Source of the DNA: Synechococcus sp. CPC35
GTDB taxonomy: Bacteria > Cyanobacteriota > Cyanobacteriia > PCC-6307 > Cyanobiaceae
DNA: 10,076 nucleotides
NCBI GenBank assembly: GCA_002684175.1
Contig: NYUU01000020.1
Coordinates: forward strand, 1 to 10,076
Direction: 5' to 3'
A model generated the notes under the pieces. It ran no database searches. It worked only from the letters and a program-made list of their open reading frames with translations, and was not told where the DNA came from. The translations under genes were made by a program, and so were the position numbers. How positions within the stretch are numbered: position 1 is the stretch's first letter; the number at the start of each line of letters is the position of its first letter. Shown here in pieces: positions 1 to 7,229 of the stretch.

Positions 1-401
1 AAGATCGGTGGCTCACCGCTACAGACTCTCGAAATCAGTTCAGCGAATGCAGAGGCACTGGCATCTGCATTCTCCAGTTCCACCGTGGGAACTGCATGGA
101 AGACCGCGGCTGACCCCGGGCCCTCATGCAGCAGGGTCCGACGCAGCATCAGAGCATTGCTGGACTCATCTTCAGCAGCGACCCAGCGCTCATCGCCAAG
201 CAGCACATCCACCCGATCCCAAGGCAGATGCTCCTGGCTGAGACGGGTGTATGCCCTGCCAGGTGTGCTGCCTCCGGAGAGTGCGATCTGACAGCGGTCA
301 CGCTGCTCCAGGGCAAGGCTGATCTGAATCGCAATGAATTCAGAAGCCTTGCGAGCCAAGTCCTGAGGATCCTTGGCTGTTTCGATGCGGTAGTTGGTCA
401 T
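1..401 (-). CDS. pgl: 6-phosphogluconolactonase, N-terminal part (cut by window edge)
   Basis: Hydrolyses 6-phosphogluconolactone to 6-phosphogluconate, the second step of the oxidative pentose phosphate pathway, in the cytoplasm. Reading down from the ATG at 401-399 gives an unbroken frame of about 133 codons to the left edge, beginning MTNYRIETAKDP. The family's substrate loop LSGGSTPGRAY is at about residues 41-51 and LLGDERW, followed by DESSN, at about 67-82; both are hallmark motifs. Full-length homologues are about 235-240 residues, so roughly 100 C-terminal residues lie outside the window. The start is 11 bp downstream of the gnd stop, with only a weak GGA-type ribosome site, so it is probably co-transcribed with gnd, which makes the enzyme for the next step. 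The frame is not an ATG-to-stop ORF inside the window because it is truncated. Confidence 0.93.
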   Translation of the reverse strand, partial: MTNYRIETAKDPQDLARKASEFIAIQISLALEQRDRCQIALSGGSTPGRAYTRLSQEHLPWDRVDVLLGDERWVAAEDESSNALMLRRTLLHEGPGSAAVFHAVPTVELENADASASAFAELISRVCSGEPPI

Positions 402-412
402 CACCGATCCGA

Positions 413-1831
413 TCAATCAAGCCATTCGGTGTGGAAATTGCCTTCCTGATCAACCCGCTGATAGGTGTGAGAGCCGAAGCAGTCACGCATGGCCTGCACG
501 AGGTTCTGAGGCAGGCGACCGGTGCGGTAGCTGTTGATGTAATCCAGGGTGCTGCTGAAGCAGGGAACGGGAACTCCGGCTTCGGCGGCACCGGCGACGA
601 CCTTGGCCAGACCGGGCAGGCGTTTGTTGATCTGTTCCGCGAACCAGGGGTCGATCATCAGATTCTCAAGCTGAGGATCAGCGTTGTAAGCATCCTGAAT
701 TCGCTTCAACAGCCGGGCGCGGATGATGCACCCACCCTTCCAGATCTGAGCGATCGATGGCATATGCAGTTCGTAGTCCAGATCCTTGGAAGAGATGCGA
801 AGCAACTCCATCCCCTGGGCATAGCTTGCGATGCAACTGAGAACCGTGGCATCCATCAGTGGAGCCATGGCATCAGCCGATGATCCGAGATCGAAATCCT
901 TGATAGCAGGACCCTTGAGGATCGATTCGGCAGTCTCACGCTGGGACTTCATCGAGCTCATCACCCGACCGTTGAGAGCCGCATAGATGGTGGGAACGGA
1001 AGCACCCATCTGCAGAGCGGTCACCACGGTCCAGAGACCGGTGCCCTTCTGACCGGCCTGATCAACGATCTTCTCAACAAGATCGCCGCCATCGGCAGGA
1101 TCCTTGGTTCTCAGGCACACCTCTGTGATCTCCACCAGATAAGAGGAGAGCTCCTCCGTGGAATTCCACTGAAGGAAAACATCGGCCATCTGCTCACCGG
1201 TCATGCCCTTGACCCGCTTCATCAGGTCGTAGGCCTCAGCGAGGATCTGCTCGATTCCGTATTCGATGCCGTTGTGAACGGTCTTGACCAGGTGACCGGA
1301 CCCACCTGGACCGATATAGGTGACGCAAGGTCCGTCTTCGACCTGGGCCGCCATCTTGGTGACCAGGTTTTCAATAGCGTCGTAGGAAGCTTTTGTTCCT
1401 CCAGGCATCATGCTCGGCCCTTCGAGAGCACCCTTGGCTCCCCCGGAAACACCCATGCCGATGAAGCCGAAGCTTTTGCTTTCCAACTCCTTCACACGAC
1501 GCTCCGTGTCGTGATAGTCAGAGTTGCCGCCATCAATCAGAAGGTCACCCTCATCCAGGAAGGGTGAGATCTCGTTCATCACCGCGTCGACGGCTGGACC
1601 GGCCTTGACCATCATCAGGATGCGACGGGGGCGTTCCAGCTTCTCGACGAAATCCTGCAGATCTTTTGCGCCCTGAATATTCCTGCCCTGGCCGCGACCG
1701 TTCAGGAAATCCTCTGTCTTGGAGTAGGTGCGGTTGTAAACGACACTCGAGAACCCGTTCCGTTCGGCATTGAGGACGAGGTTTTCCCCCATCACACCGA
1801 GACCAATCAGACCGAAATGGGACTTGGACAT
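413..1831 (-). CDS. gnd: 6-phosphogluconate dehydrogenase (decarboxylating)
   Basis: Oxidises 6-phosphogluconate to ribulose 5-phosphate with loss of CO2 and formation of NADPH; in cyanobacteria this is the main sugar-oxidising route in the dark. The product is 472 residues, normal for the long-chain family. The NADP-binding fingerprint GLIGLGVMGENL is at about residues 6-17 with NRT after the second beta strand; the signature MGVSGGAKGALEGPSMMPGG, the catalytic-lysine segment GHLVKTVHNGIEY, and DQAGQKGTGLW follow in order. I chose the ATG at 1831-1829 (MSKSHFGLIG) because homologues begin there; an in-frame GTG at 1846 would add five residues but lies inside a hairpin arm. No strong Shine-Dalgarno sequence is visible. 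pgl follows after 11 bp, so the two form a unit; glgC lies 140 bp upstream. Confidence 0.97.
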   Translation of the reverse strand: MSKSHFGLIGLGVMGENLVLNAERNGFSSVVYNRTYSKTEDFLNGRGQGRNIQGAKDLQDFVEKLERPRRILMMVKAGPAVDAVMNEISPFLDEGDLLIDGGNSDYHDTERRVKELESKSFGFIGMGVSGGAKGALEGPSMMPGGTKASYDAIENLVTKMAAQVEDGPCVTYIGPGGSGHLVKTVHNGIEYGIEQILAEAYDLMKRVKGMTGEQMADVFLQWNSTEELSSYLVEITEVCLRTKDPADGGDLVEKIVDQAGQKGTGLWTVVTALQMGASVPTIYAALNGRVMSSMKSQRETAESILKGPAIKDFDLGSSADAMAPLMDATVLSCIASYAQGMELLRISSKDLDYELHMPSIAQIWKGGCIIRARLLKRIQDAYNADPQLENLMIDPWFAEQINKRLPGLAKVVAGAAEAGVPVPCFSSTLDYINSYRTGRLPQNLVQAMRDCFGSHTYQRVDQEGNFHTEWLD

Positions 1832-1843
1832 GGTCTTAAGGAC

Positions 1844-1864
1844 CACTGACGACTGACGTCAGTG
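1844..1864. repeat. Inverted repeat in the gnd leader
   Basis: Perfect 8-bp arms CACTGACG (1844-1851) and CGTCAGTG (1857-1864) enclose a 5-base loop. The same stretch contains the perfect 12-bp palindrome ACTGACGTCAGT (1852-1863), so ACTGACG occurs twice head to tail and once inverted. It starts 13 bp upstream of the gnd ATG, overlapping the alternative GTG start. It could be a repressor/activator site or an mRNA hairpin limiting gnd initiation; no known regulator motif is recognised. Confidence 0.55.
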
Positions 1865-1924
1865 TGCGCATGCCGCGGAGATTCGGCTGCAATCAGAGGA
1901 GTTGTGTCAGGAATGAAGGATGCA

Positions 1925-1960
1925 GGCGTCTGAAAGATTCAGAGCTGCATTGAAGACGCC
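1925..1960 (-). terminator. Stem-loop just after glgC (possible terminator or processing hairpin)
   Basis: Starting 11 bases past the glgC stop, arms AGACGCC (1954-1960) and GGCGTCT (1925-1931) can form a 7-bp stem. The enclosed sequence offers a competing hairpin, TCTGAA (1929-1934) with TTCAGA (1938-1943) and a 3-base loop, which shares three bases with the outer arm, so the two cannot both form fully. No T-run follows on the minus strand, so this is at best a weak or factor-dependent terminator, or an mRNA end-protecting structure. Confidence 0.3.
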
Positions 1961-1971
1961 CCGACTGAGGG

Positions 1972-3267
1972 TCAAATCACGGTTCCGTCCTGAATTGTGG
2001 CGTTCTTGACCACCACAACGATCCCGTTACGGATGTAGAAACCCTGATCGGATCGATCGGCTTCCTCGACATGGTCCTTGTTCACGATCGTGACATTGGA
2101 ACCGATCCGGGCATTTTTATCGAGAATGGCCTTTTTGACAGTCGTGCCCTGGCCAACGCCAAGAGGAATTCCACCACGCTCGCGAAGCAGTGAACGTTCT
2201 TCGCTGGATTCGAAGAAGTCGGCACCCATCACCAGCGTGTCCTGCAACACGACATCTGATTCAAGGCGACTGCGAATTCCCAGCACGCAGTGGTGAACAC
2301 TGCAAGATTTAAGAATGGATCCCTCTCCAACGATCGAATTGGTGATCTGTGCATCAACACACTTGCTGGGCGGCAAGTAGCGGGGTCGGGTGTAGATCGG
2401 AAATTTCTCGTCGTAGAAACTGAATGGAGGTGCCGGTTGCTGCGTCAGTGCCAGGTTGGCCTCATAGAAGGCGCCGATGGTCCCGATATCTTCCCAGTAA
2501 TCATCAAAAACATAGCTTTGGAGTTTATCTCCACGACTAAGAGACTGAGGAATCACCTCCTTCCCGAAATCCTTATGGTCTGGATTTTGATCCAGAAGAT
2601 CAAACAAAGTCTCTCTGCTGAAGACGTAGATACCCATTGAGGCCAGATAGGGCCTTTCTTTTGCAGACTCAGGACTCAGGCCGAAGCGGGAGGTGTCAAC
2701 CGCCATCTGCTTCAGAGAATCTCCTTTTGGTTTTTCCCGGAACTCCTGAATGTTTCCTTCGCCGTCTGTTCTCATCAATCCAAAGGCTTCTGCCTGATTT
2801 GCATCAACAGGAAGAGCTGCAACAGTCAGATTTGCTCCGGTATTTCTATGATGCTCAATGAATAATTTGTAATCCATCCGGTAGAGCTGATCACCAGAAA
2901 GAATCAAATACTCATCGACATCCCATTCCTGGAACAACCACTGGTATTTACGAACTGCATCAGCAGTGCCCTGAAACCAGGAAGGACTGTCGGGTGTCTG
3001 CTGAGCGGCAAGAACCTCGACAAAGCCACCACCGAAGGAGTTGCTGAGATTGAACGATTGAATCAGATGGCGATTCAACGAAGCACTGTTGAACTGCGTC
3101 ATCACGTACATCTTGGTGATGTCCGAATTGATGCAGTTGCTGATGGGAATATCGATGAGGCGATATTTGCCTGCCAGTGGAACTGCAGGCTTGGCTCGCA
3201 TCTTCGTGAGCGGATAGAGACGAGTCCCGGCACCGCCTCCGAGAATGATGGCCAGAACGCGCTTCAT
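1972..3267 (-). CDS. glgC: Glucose-1-phosphate adenylyltransferase (ADP-glucose pyrophosphorylase)
   Basis: Makes ADP-glucose from glucose 1-phosphate and ATP, the committed and allosterically controlled step of glycogen synthesis. The 431-residue product begins [20 protein letters not shown]; the nucleotide loop [12 protein letters not shown] (about 10-21) is followed by [32 protein letters not shown], the glucose-1-phosphate site FREKPKG, and YWEDIGTI. The C-terminal left-handed beta-helix part ends with [13 protein letters not shown] and [12 protein letters not shown], the lysine-bearing region that in cyanobacterial and plant enzymes binds the activator 3-phosphoglycerate (known of the family, not tested here). 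The ATG at 3267 is preceded by AGGGG at a suitable distance; an in-frame ATG at 3339 would add 24 residues that do not fit the family. hemA ends 120 bp upstream, leaving room for its own promoter. Confidence 0.97.
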   Translation of the reverse strand: MKRVLAIILGGGAGTRLYPLTKMRAKPAVPLAGKYRLIDIPISNCINSDITKMYVMTQFNSASLNRHLIQSFNLSNSFGGGFVEVLAAQQTPDSPSWFQGTADAVRKYQWLFQEWDVDEYLILSGDQLYRMDYKLFIEHHRNTGANLTVAALPVDANQAEAFGLMRTDGEGNIQEFREKPKGDSLKQMAVDTSRFGLSPESAKERPYLASMGIYVFSRETLFDLLDQNPDHKDFGKEVIPQSLSRGDKLQSYVFDDYWEDIGTIGAFYEANLALTQQPAPPFSFYDEKFPIYTRPRYLPPSKCVDAQITNSIVGEGSILKSCSVHHCVLGIRSRLESDVVLQDTLVMGADFFESSEERSLLRERGGIPLGVGQGTTVKKAILDKNARIGSNVTIVNKDHVEEADRSDQGFYIRNGIVVVVKNATIQDGTVI

Positions 3268-3387
3268 GGCGCTACCCCTATCGGCTTTGCGGAATGAACT
3301 TACCGGAGTTTCCTGGCGAAAAACGTTGAAGCAGCGCAATCGATCGAGATTACTGGGATTCAGATCTGGACTGTGCTGCCGTCGAGA

Positions 3388-4686
3388 TCAGGAGCGCTCG
3401 AGGTCGAACAGACGTTCAACGGTTCGAAGGGACTGCTGGCGCTCCTGACGGCCCTGGGGAGCGCGCAACTGGGTGACCGGTGTATGCAGGATCTTGTTGA
3501 TGATTCCCTTGCTCAGCGCCTCGACGACCTTGCGTTCACGGGCTGAGAAATCCGGACCCATGCGGCTGAGAGCCTTCTGCAGTTCCTCAGTTCGGATTGT
3601 CTCCATCGACGAACGGAGCTGATTGATCGTCGGCACGGCTTCCAGGCTGTCCCACCAGTCGAGGAACTGTTTGGCTTCCTGCTTGAGCAGTTCCTCAGCC
3701 TCCCTGGCAATGGCTTGCCTGGCTTCCTGGTTGCGGGCCACGACCTCCTGCAGGTCGTCCACATCAAAGGACTCGACTCCCTGAACCTCAGAAGCATCAG
3801 CAGCAATGTTGCGAGGCACACCGATATCGATCAGCCTCAGTTTGCTGCGGCGGTTCAGAGGCTCCAGCCGAGCTGCATCAATGATCGGATCGTCCGCAGC
3901 TGTACTGGTGAACACCAGGGAACAGGTGCTCAGGAACTCATCCATGCTCGCCAGCGAACGGCACTGCACGGAAAGATCAGGAAAGTCGTTGGCCAGAGTC
4001 TCCGCCCGTTCAACGGTGCGATTGAGAAGCACCACACCTGCCGCTCCCTTGGACTGCAGATGCTGGAGCAGCAGACGACTCATCCGCCCCGCTCCGACCA
4101 CGGCGATCTGTTCGGTTTCCAGAGTGACCAGCTGATCCAGCCCCCTTGACTGCCCAAGCTTCAGCTGAGCCAGTTCGACGGCGGCCGAACTGATCGATAC
4201 GGCACCGGTTCCAAGATTTGTTTCACTGCGCACCCTTTTACCGGTGGTCACCGCCTGGGTGAGAAGACGGTTGAGGATCGGCCCGAGAGATTTGTGCTCC
4301 TGCCCCAGGCGCATCATCTTCTTGACCTGGGAAAGAATCTGACCTTCTCCAAGCACCAGGCTGTCCAGGCCTGCAGCCACCCTCATCAGGTGATCGACAG
4401 CACCTTCATGGTGATAACTGAACAGGTGAGGAGTGAGCTCGCCTGTCTCGAGACCCGAGTGACCACTCAGGAAATCACTGACAGCACTGACACCGAGATC
4501 CGGATTACGGACCAAGGTGTAGATCTCAAGGCGGTTGCAGGTGCTGAGGATGGAAGCCTCCAGCACCTGTTCGTTGCCTTTCAAGGATTGAAGAGACGTC
4601 TCCATGGTCTGCTCAGGGATGCTGAGCCGTTCCCGGATCTCCACCGGTGCCGTGCGATGACTGAGGCCGACGACGGCGATATGCAT
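3388..4686 (-). CDS. hemA: Glutamyl-tRNA reductase
   Basis: Reduces the glutamate carried by tRNA-Glu to glutamate-1-semialdehyde with NADPH, the first committed step of 5-aminolevulinate and hence chlorophyll, haem and bilin synthesis. The product is 432 residues, usual for cyanobacteria. It opens MHIAVVGLSHRTAPVEIRER; the catalytic cysteine is Cys50 in LSTCNRLEIY; LDSLVLGEGQILSQVK is the second family signature at about 107-122; the NADPH Rossmann loop is AVVGAGRMSRL; the end carries the dimerisation region with its conserved helices. The start at 4686 has AGAGGA about 8 bases upstream. It lies 31 bp downstream of glpX, so read-through transcription from glpX is likely, tying pigment precursor synthesis to Calvin-cycle expression (inference). 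Confidence 0.97.
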   Translation of the reverse strand: MHIAVVGLSHRTAPVEIRERLSIPEQTMETSLQSLKGNEQVLEASILSTCNRLEIYTLVRNPDLGVSAVSDFLSGHSGLETGELTPHLFSYHHEGAVDHLMRVAAGLDSLVLGEGQILSQVKKMMRLGQEHKSLGPILNRLLTQAVTTGKRVRSETNLGTGAVSISSAAVELAQLKLGQSRGLDQLVTLETEQIAVVGAGRMSRLLLQHLQSKGAAGVVLLNRTVERAETLANDFPDLSVQCRSLASMDEFLSTCSLVFTSTAADDPIIDAARLEPLNRRSKLRLIDIGVPRNIAADASEVQGVESFDVDDLQEVVARNQEARQAIAREAEELLKQEAKQFLDWWDSLEAVPTINQLRSSMETIRTEELQKALSRMGPDFSARERKVVEALSKGIINKILHTPVTQLRAPQGRQERQQSLRTVERLFDLERS

Positions 4687-4717
4687 GAAGACGTTCCTCT
4701 CAACCGATGAATGACGT

Positions 4718-5722
4718 TCAGTTCAGAGCGATGCTCTGAGCGCCGTCTTTGATGTGCACGGTGTTGGTGAAGCGGCAGGTGTTGTCGAGGTTGCTGATCA
4801 CCAGGCTGCTGGTTCGGGTGCAGTCCTTTTCGAACTTAACGCCGTGAAAGAGCAGGCCATCGGTGATGCCGCTTCCGGCAAAGACGACATGTTCACCACA
4901 GGCGAGCTCGGAGGCTTCGTAGACCTTGTCGGGATCATTGATTCCCATTTCAGCCAGACGGGCAAGATTTCCCTCCTTGGTCAGATCGGCCCATTCCTTT
5001 GTCTGGGCAACCGCAGGGTCGTAAACCAGCTGACCCTGGAAATGTCCACCGAGGGCGCGCATGGCAGCAGCGGAGATCACACCTTCCGGTGCTGCACCAA
5101 TGCCCATCAGGCAGTGGGTACCGGTGCCGGCGAAGCCACAGGCAATTGCAGCCTGAACGTCTCCGTCGGAAATCGGCTGGATCCGGGCACCGGTGGCGCG
5201 GATCTCAGCGATCAGATCCTTGTGGCGAGCACGGTCCATCACAACGATGGTGAGTTCGTCAGGGGCAAGACCCAGGCATTCGCTGAGGATCTTGATGTTT
5301 TCAGTGGCCGACTTGCGGATATCCACCTTTCCCTTGGCTGCCGGGGGAGCAGCCAACTTCTTCATATAGAAATCGGGGGCATTGAACAGACCGCCACGGT
5401 CGGATGCAGCAAGAACGGCCATTGAGCCGCGCTGGCTGTAGGCACAAAGATTCGTGCCTTCGCAAGGGTCAACGGCGAAATCCACGCCAGGGCCATTGCC
5501 AGTACCGACCTCTTCTCCGATGTAGAGCATGGGAGCTTCGTCACGCTCCCCCTCACCGATCACAATGCGGCCTTGCATTTGGATTTGATTCATGCGCTTG
5601 CGCATGGCATCAACAGCCAATGCATCCGCTTCATCCTTCAGACCTTTGCCAGAGAGCGTGGCGGAAGCGATGGCGGCTTGCTCGACGATCTCGAGAATTT
5701 CCTGAATGAGGGGCTGATCCAC
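4718..5722 (-). CDS. glpX: Class II fructose-1,6-/sedoheptulose-1,7-bisphosphatase (GlpX type)
   Basis: In cyanobacteria this single enzyme removes the 1-phosphate from both fructose 1,6- and sedoheptulose 1,7-bisphosphate, so it serves Calvin-cycle regeneration as well as gluconeogenesis. Key motifs in order: [17 protein letters not shown] at the N-terminus, the metal-site motif [66 protein letters not shown] and [10 protein letters not shown] place the start at the GTG at 5722-5720, giving [10 protein letters not shown] (V read as Met) and 334 residues, the length I recall for this family, with GGAG 4-5 bases upstream. An in-frame ATG at 5761 would add 13 residues but has no ribosome site. 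It is the first gene of the minus-strand block, divergent from the epimerase-like gene, so its promoter should lie in 5723-5893. Confidence 0.95.
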   Translation of the reverse strand: MDQPLIQEILEIVEQAAIASATLSGKGLKDEADALAVDAMRKRMNQIQMQGRIVIGEGERDEAPMLYIGEEVGTGNGPGVDFAVDPCEGTNLCAYSQRGSMAVLAASDRGGLFNAPDFYMKKLAAPPAAKGKVDIRKSATENIKILSECLGLAPDELTIVVMDRARHKDLIAEIRATGARIQPISDGDVQAAIACGFAGTGTHCLMGIGAAPEGVISAAAMRALGGHFQGQLVYDPAVAQTKEWADLTKEGNLARLAEMGINDPDKVYEASELACGEHVVFAGSGITDGLLFHGVKFEKDCTRTSSLVISNLDNTCRFTNTVHIKDGAQSIALN

Positions 5723-5767
5723 TGGACTCCGGATGGGGTGTAAAGGGTTTTCCGAGACCATCGGGGA

Positions 5768-5780
5768 GGGCAGTCTGCCC
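5768..5780. repeat. Perfect palindrome upstream of glpX
   Basis: GGGCAG-T-CTGCCC is a perfect 6-bp inverted repeat around one central base. It lies 46-58 bp upstream of the GTG start of glpX and just outside the alternative ATG at 5761. The size and position suit an operator for a dimeric regulator or a hairpin in the glpX leader; I do not recognise the protein that would bind it. Confidence 0.45.
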
Positions 5781-5832
5781 TTGCCGCAGTGGATCTCGAC
5801 GACTTAGCGCGGCTCACTGTATCAGTGGCATC

Positions 5833-5893
5833 GAATGATCCCCCTCCTGCCAAAGCTTCTATAAAGTTCCGCCAGTCAATAGGTAGATCATTC
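5833..5893. repeat. Paired 8-bp inverted sites flanking the epimerase promoter
   Basis: GAATGATC at 5833-5840 and its exact complement GATCATTC at 5886-5893 bracket the probable promoter and ribosome site of the plus-strand gene; the second copy abuts its ATG. With 45 bp between them they are too far apart for a tight hairpin but could be two sites for one regulator. Each contains GATC. The match could also be chance. Confidence 0.3.
5860..5865 (+). promoter_or_regulatory. Candidate -10 element for the epimerase-like gene
   Basis: TATAAA at 5860-5865 is one base off the TATAAT consensus and would give a leader of about 20 bases before the ATG at 5894. No good -35 box is visible 17 bp upstream, so recognition may need an activator or an extended contact. 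The AGGTAG at 5881-5886 is a plausible ribosome site. Confidence 0.35.
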
Positions 5894-6628
5894 ATGGCCT
5901 CGACCCATCGCCAGATCCAGATCATTCCGTCAGTCCTTCCAGCGGACTGGGCAGCGATGGGGCAGTGCGTGAAAGATCTGGAAAACGCCGGGGTTGACCG
6001 TATTCAGTTCGACGTGATGGACGGGAATTTCGTCCCCAATCTCACCTTCGGTCCCGAGTTGATCAAAGCCTGCCGCAAATACTGCAATGTTCCTTTTGAG
6101 ACCCAGTTGATGGTGAGTCAATACAACTGTGAAACCATGCTTGATGACTACGTGGAAGCAACCAAAGGTCCAAATGGAGAGCCGGGAGTTGTGATTGCTC
6201 ACGTTGAAGCGAACACACACCTTCACAGGGTGCTGGGACGGATACGACAGCTTGGGGGGAGCCCGTCCGTGGCCATGAACCCCCACACACCGATGGATAT
6301 GGTCAAGAATGTTCTTGACCTGGTTGATCACGTGCTTGTGATGACTGTGAATCCAGGATTTGGAGGTCAGGCTTACATCCCAACCATGCTCGATAAAATT
6401 ACACAACTGAGAAAAACGATCGTGGAACGCGATCTCAATGTTGATATCGAAGTAGACGGTGGCATCAAGGCCAACTGGACGATCTCTCAATGCTGCGCTG
6501 CAGGTGCAAACTGCTTCATCGCAGGAAGTGGAATGTTTGCCTATCCAACACTCAAGGAAGGTTGTGATGATCTTCGTCGTGTCGCAACTGAAGCACAATC
6601 CGGAAATGTGCTTTCAAGCCCTGGCTGA
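5894..6628 (+). CDS. Ribulose-phosphate 3-epimerase-like protein with altered metal site
   Basis: A 244-residue TIM-barrel protein of the ribulose-phosphate 3-epimerase family. Family motifs are clear: IIPSVLPADW (10-19), FDVMDGNFVPNLTFGP (39-54), the phosphate-binding VNPGFGGQAYIP (152-163), IEVDGGIKAN (185-194) and AGSGMF. The canonical enzyme binds its metal with His-x-Asp in the second motif, a His in DVHLM and the Asp of VDGG. Here these are Gln38, Asp40, Gln71 (ETQLM) and Asp188: both acid/base aspartates are kept, both histidines are glutamine. Codons at 6005-6007 and 6104-6106 are CAG. Ser13 is kept; the usual SAD is PAD (Pro16). There is also an insert near residues 89-99 (ATKGPNGEPGV). 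The ATG at 5894 is chosen because the family N-terminus begins there; upstream in-frame codons add 35 unrelated residues. It may epimerise pentulose phosphate with an altered metal need, or act on another sugar phosphate; I avoid the symbol rpe for this reason. Divergent from glpX. Confidence 0.88.
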   Translation: MASTHRQIQIIPSVLPADWAAMGQCVKDLENAGVDRIQFDVMDGNFVPNLTFGPELIKACRKYCNVPFETQLMVSQYNCETMLDDYVEATKGPNGEPGVVIAHVEANTHLHRVLGRIRQLGGSPSVAMNPHTPMDMVKNVLDLVDHVLVMTVNPGFGGQAYIPTMLDKITQLRKTIVERDLNVDIEVDGGIKANWTISQCCAAGANCFIAGSGMFAYPTLKEGCDDLRRVATEAQSGNVLSSPG

Positions 6629-6644
6629 CTTCTGATTACCAGAC

Positions 6645-6677
6645 TGATTGTGGAGCATTAACACAGCTCCACAATCA
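6645..6677 (+). terminator. Strong hairpin after the epimerase-like gene
   Basis: Perfect 12-bp arms TGATTGTGGAGC (6645-6656) and GCTCCACAATCA (6666-6677) with a 9-base loop begin 17 bases after the TGA stop. No T-run follows directly (only TTTT some 15 bases on), so it is either a terminator of the weak-U type or an mRNA 3'-end stabiliser. The position makes a role in ending this transcript likely. Confidence 0.6.
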
Positions 6678-7229
6678 ACAACTCAATCGAAACTTTTGAC
6701 CCAACTCCAGAATTCTGAAAAGATTTCGTCGAATACTCTTTTGATCTTGCGACTGGAATTGCAAAAATACCGTTGAAATCTTGATTTTTAAACCTTTTGA
6801 TCAGCGAGCCAAAGATCGCTCCAACTGCCAATTACATTGAACCATAAAAGACATTTCCAATTCAAACATTGGCGAATGCACCAGGAATTCATGTTAACGC
6901 AAATGGATCAGACGATATATCATTAAGCCAGGAGTAAATATTCGAACAAGAAAAGGGTATCGAGAGTGCCTTCAGAGATAAATCCACGAAAACAAAAACC
7001 AGAAGCTTGCTATACATATCAACCAATCGCCCTAAATTATCTGCAACATGTCATTCAAAAGCTGAATCCCTCCCCCAAAAAAAATAACGAAGACTAAATG
7101 CTTTTTAATACCAAGCGTGGGCCAGACAAGTTGTCACAGTTATTGCAATAGTTTTATCTTGTTTTGGGCCATCAATTCGCTACTTTTTCGGCTCAAATAA
7201 CCACAACTCTATAAAAATTATCCAATTCT
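6678..7229. other. AT-rich intergenic stretch without a convincing gene
   Basis: This 550-bp gap is clearly richer in A+T than the genes on either side and has no start-to-stop frame over 60 codons. One minus-strand frame, from about 7200 to the stop at 6660-6658, reads like protein with interruptions: stops fall at 7182-7180, 7107-7105, 7053-7051, 6891-6889, 6864-6862 and 6834-6832. It includes MYSKLLVFVFVDLSLKALSI (from 7017) and, from 6831, LAVGAIFGSLIKRFKN. This could be the relic of a membrane protein or chance. Other marks: the palindromes TATTGCAATA (7141-7150) and GACAAGTTGTC, and a C5A9 run near 7072-7085. No RNA gene was recognised. Confidence 0.4.

Noticed and set aside
3268-3339. 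N-terminal extension of glgC by 24 residues to an upstream ATG
   Set aside because: The added residues do not resemble the family N-terminus, and the ATG at 3267 has an AGGGG ribosome site and gives the usual length.
3715-4149. Plus-strand open frame of 144 codons opposite hemA
   Set aside because: It is an antisense shadow of hemA, with no ribosome site or recognised motif.
4754-5425. Long plus-strand open frame of 223 codons opposite glpX
   Set aside because: It lies wholly antisense to a clearly recognised enzyme gene, its translation shows no family motif, and such mirror frames are common opposite GC-richer cyanobacterial genes.
5930-6598. Minus-strand open frame of 222 codons opposite the epimerase-like gene
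   Set aside because: It is antisense to a gene with full family motifs; its translation is rich in Cys and His without any recognisable domain, as expected of a codon-usage shadow.
6858-6911. Short plus-strand frame (MHQEFMLTQMDQTIYH) in the AT-rich gap
   Set aside because: At 16 codons, with no ribosome site and no recognisable content, it is within chance expectation.
6935-6955. TTCGAA-containing segment resembling a tRNA T-loop
   Set aside because: No acceptor, D or anticodon stems can be formed around it on either strand.
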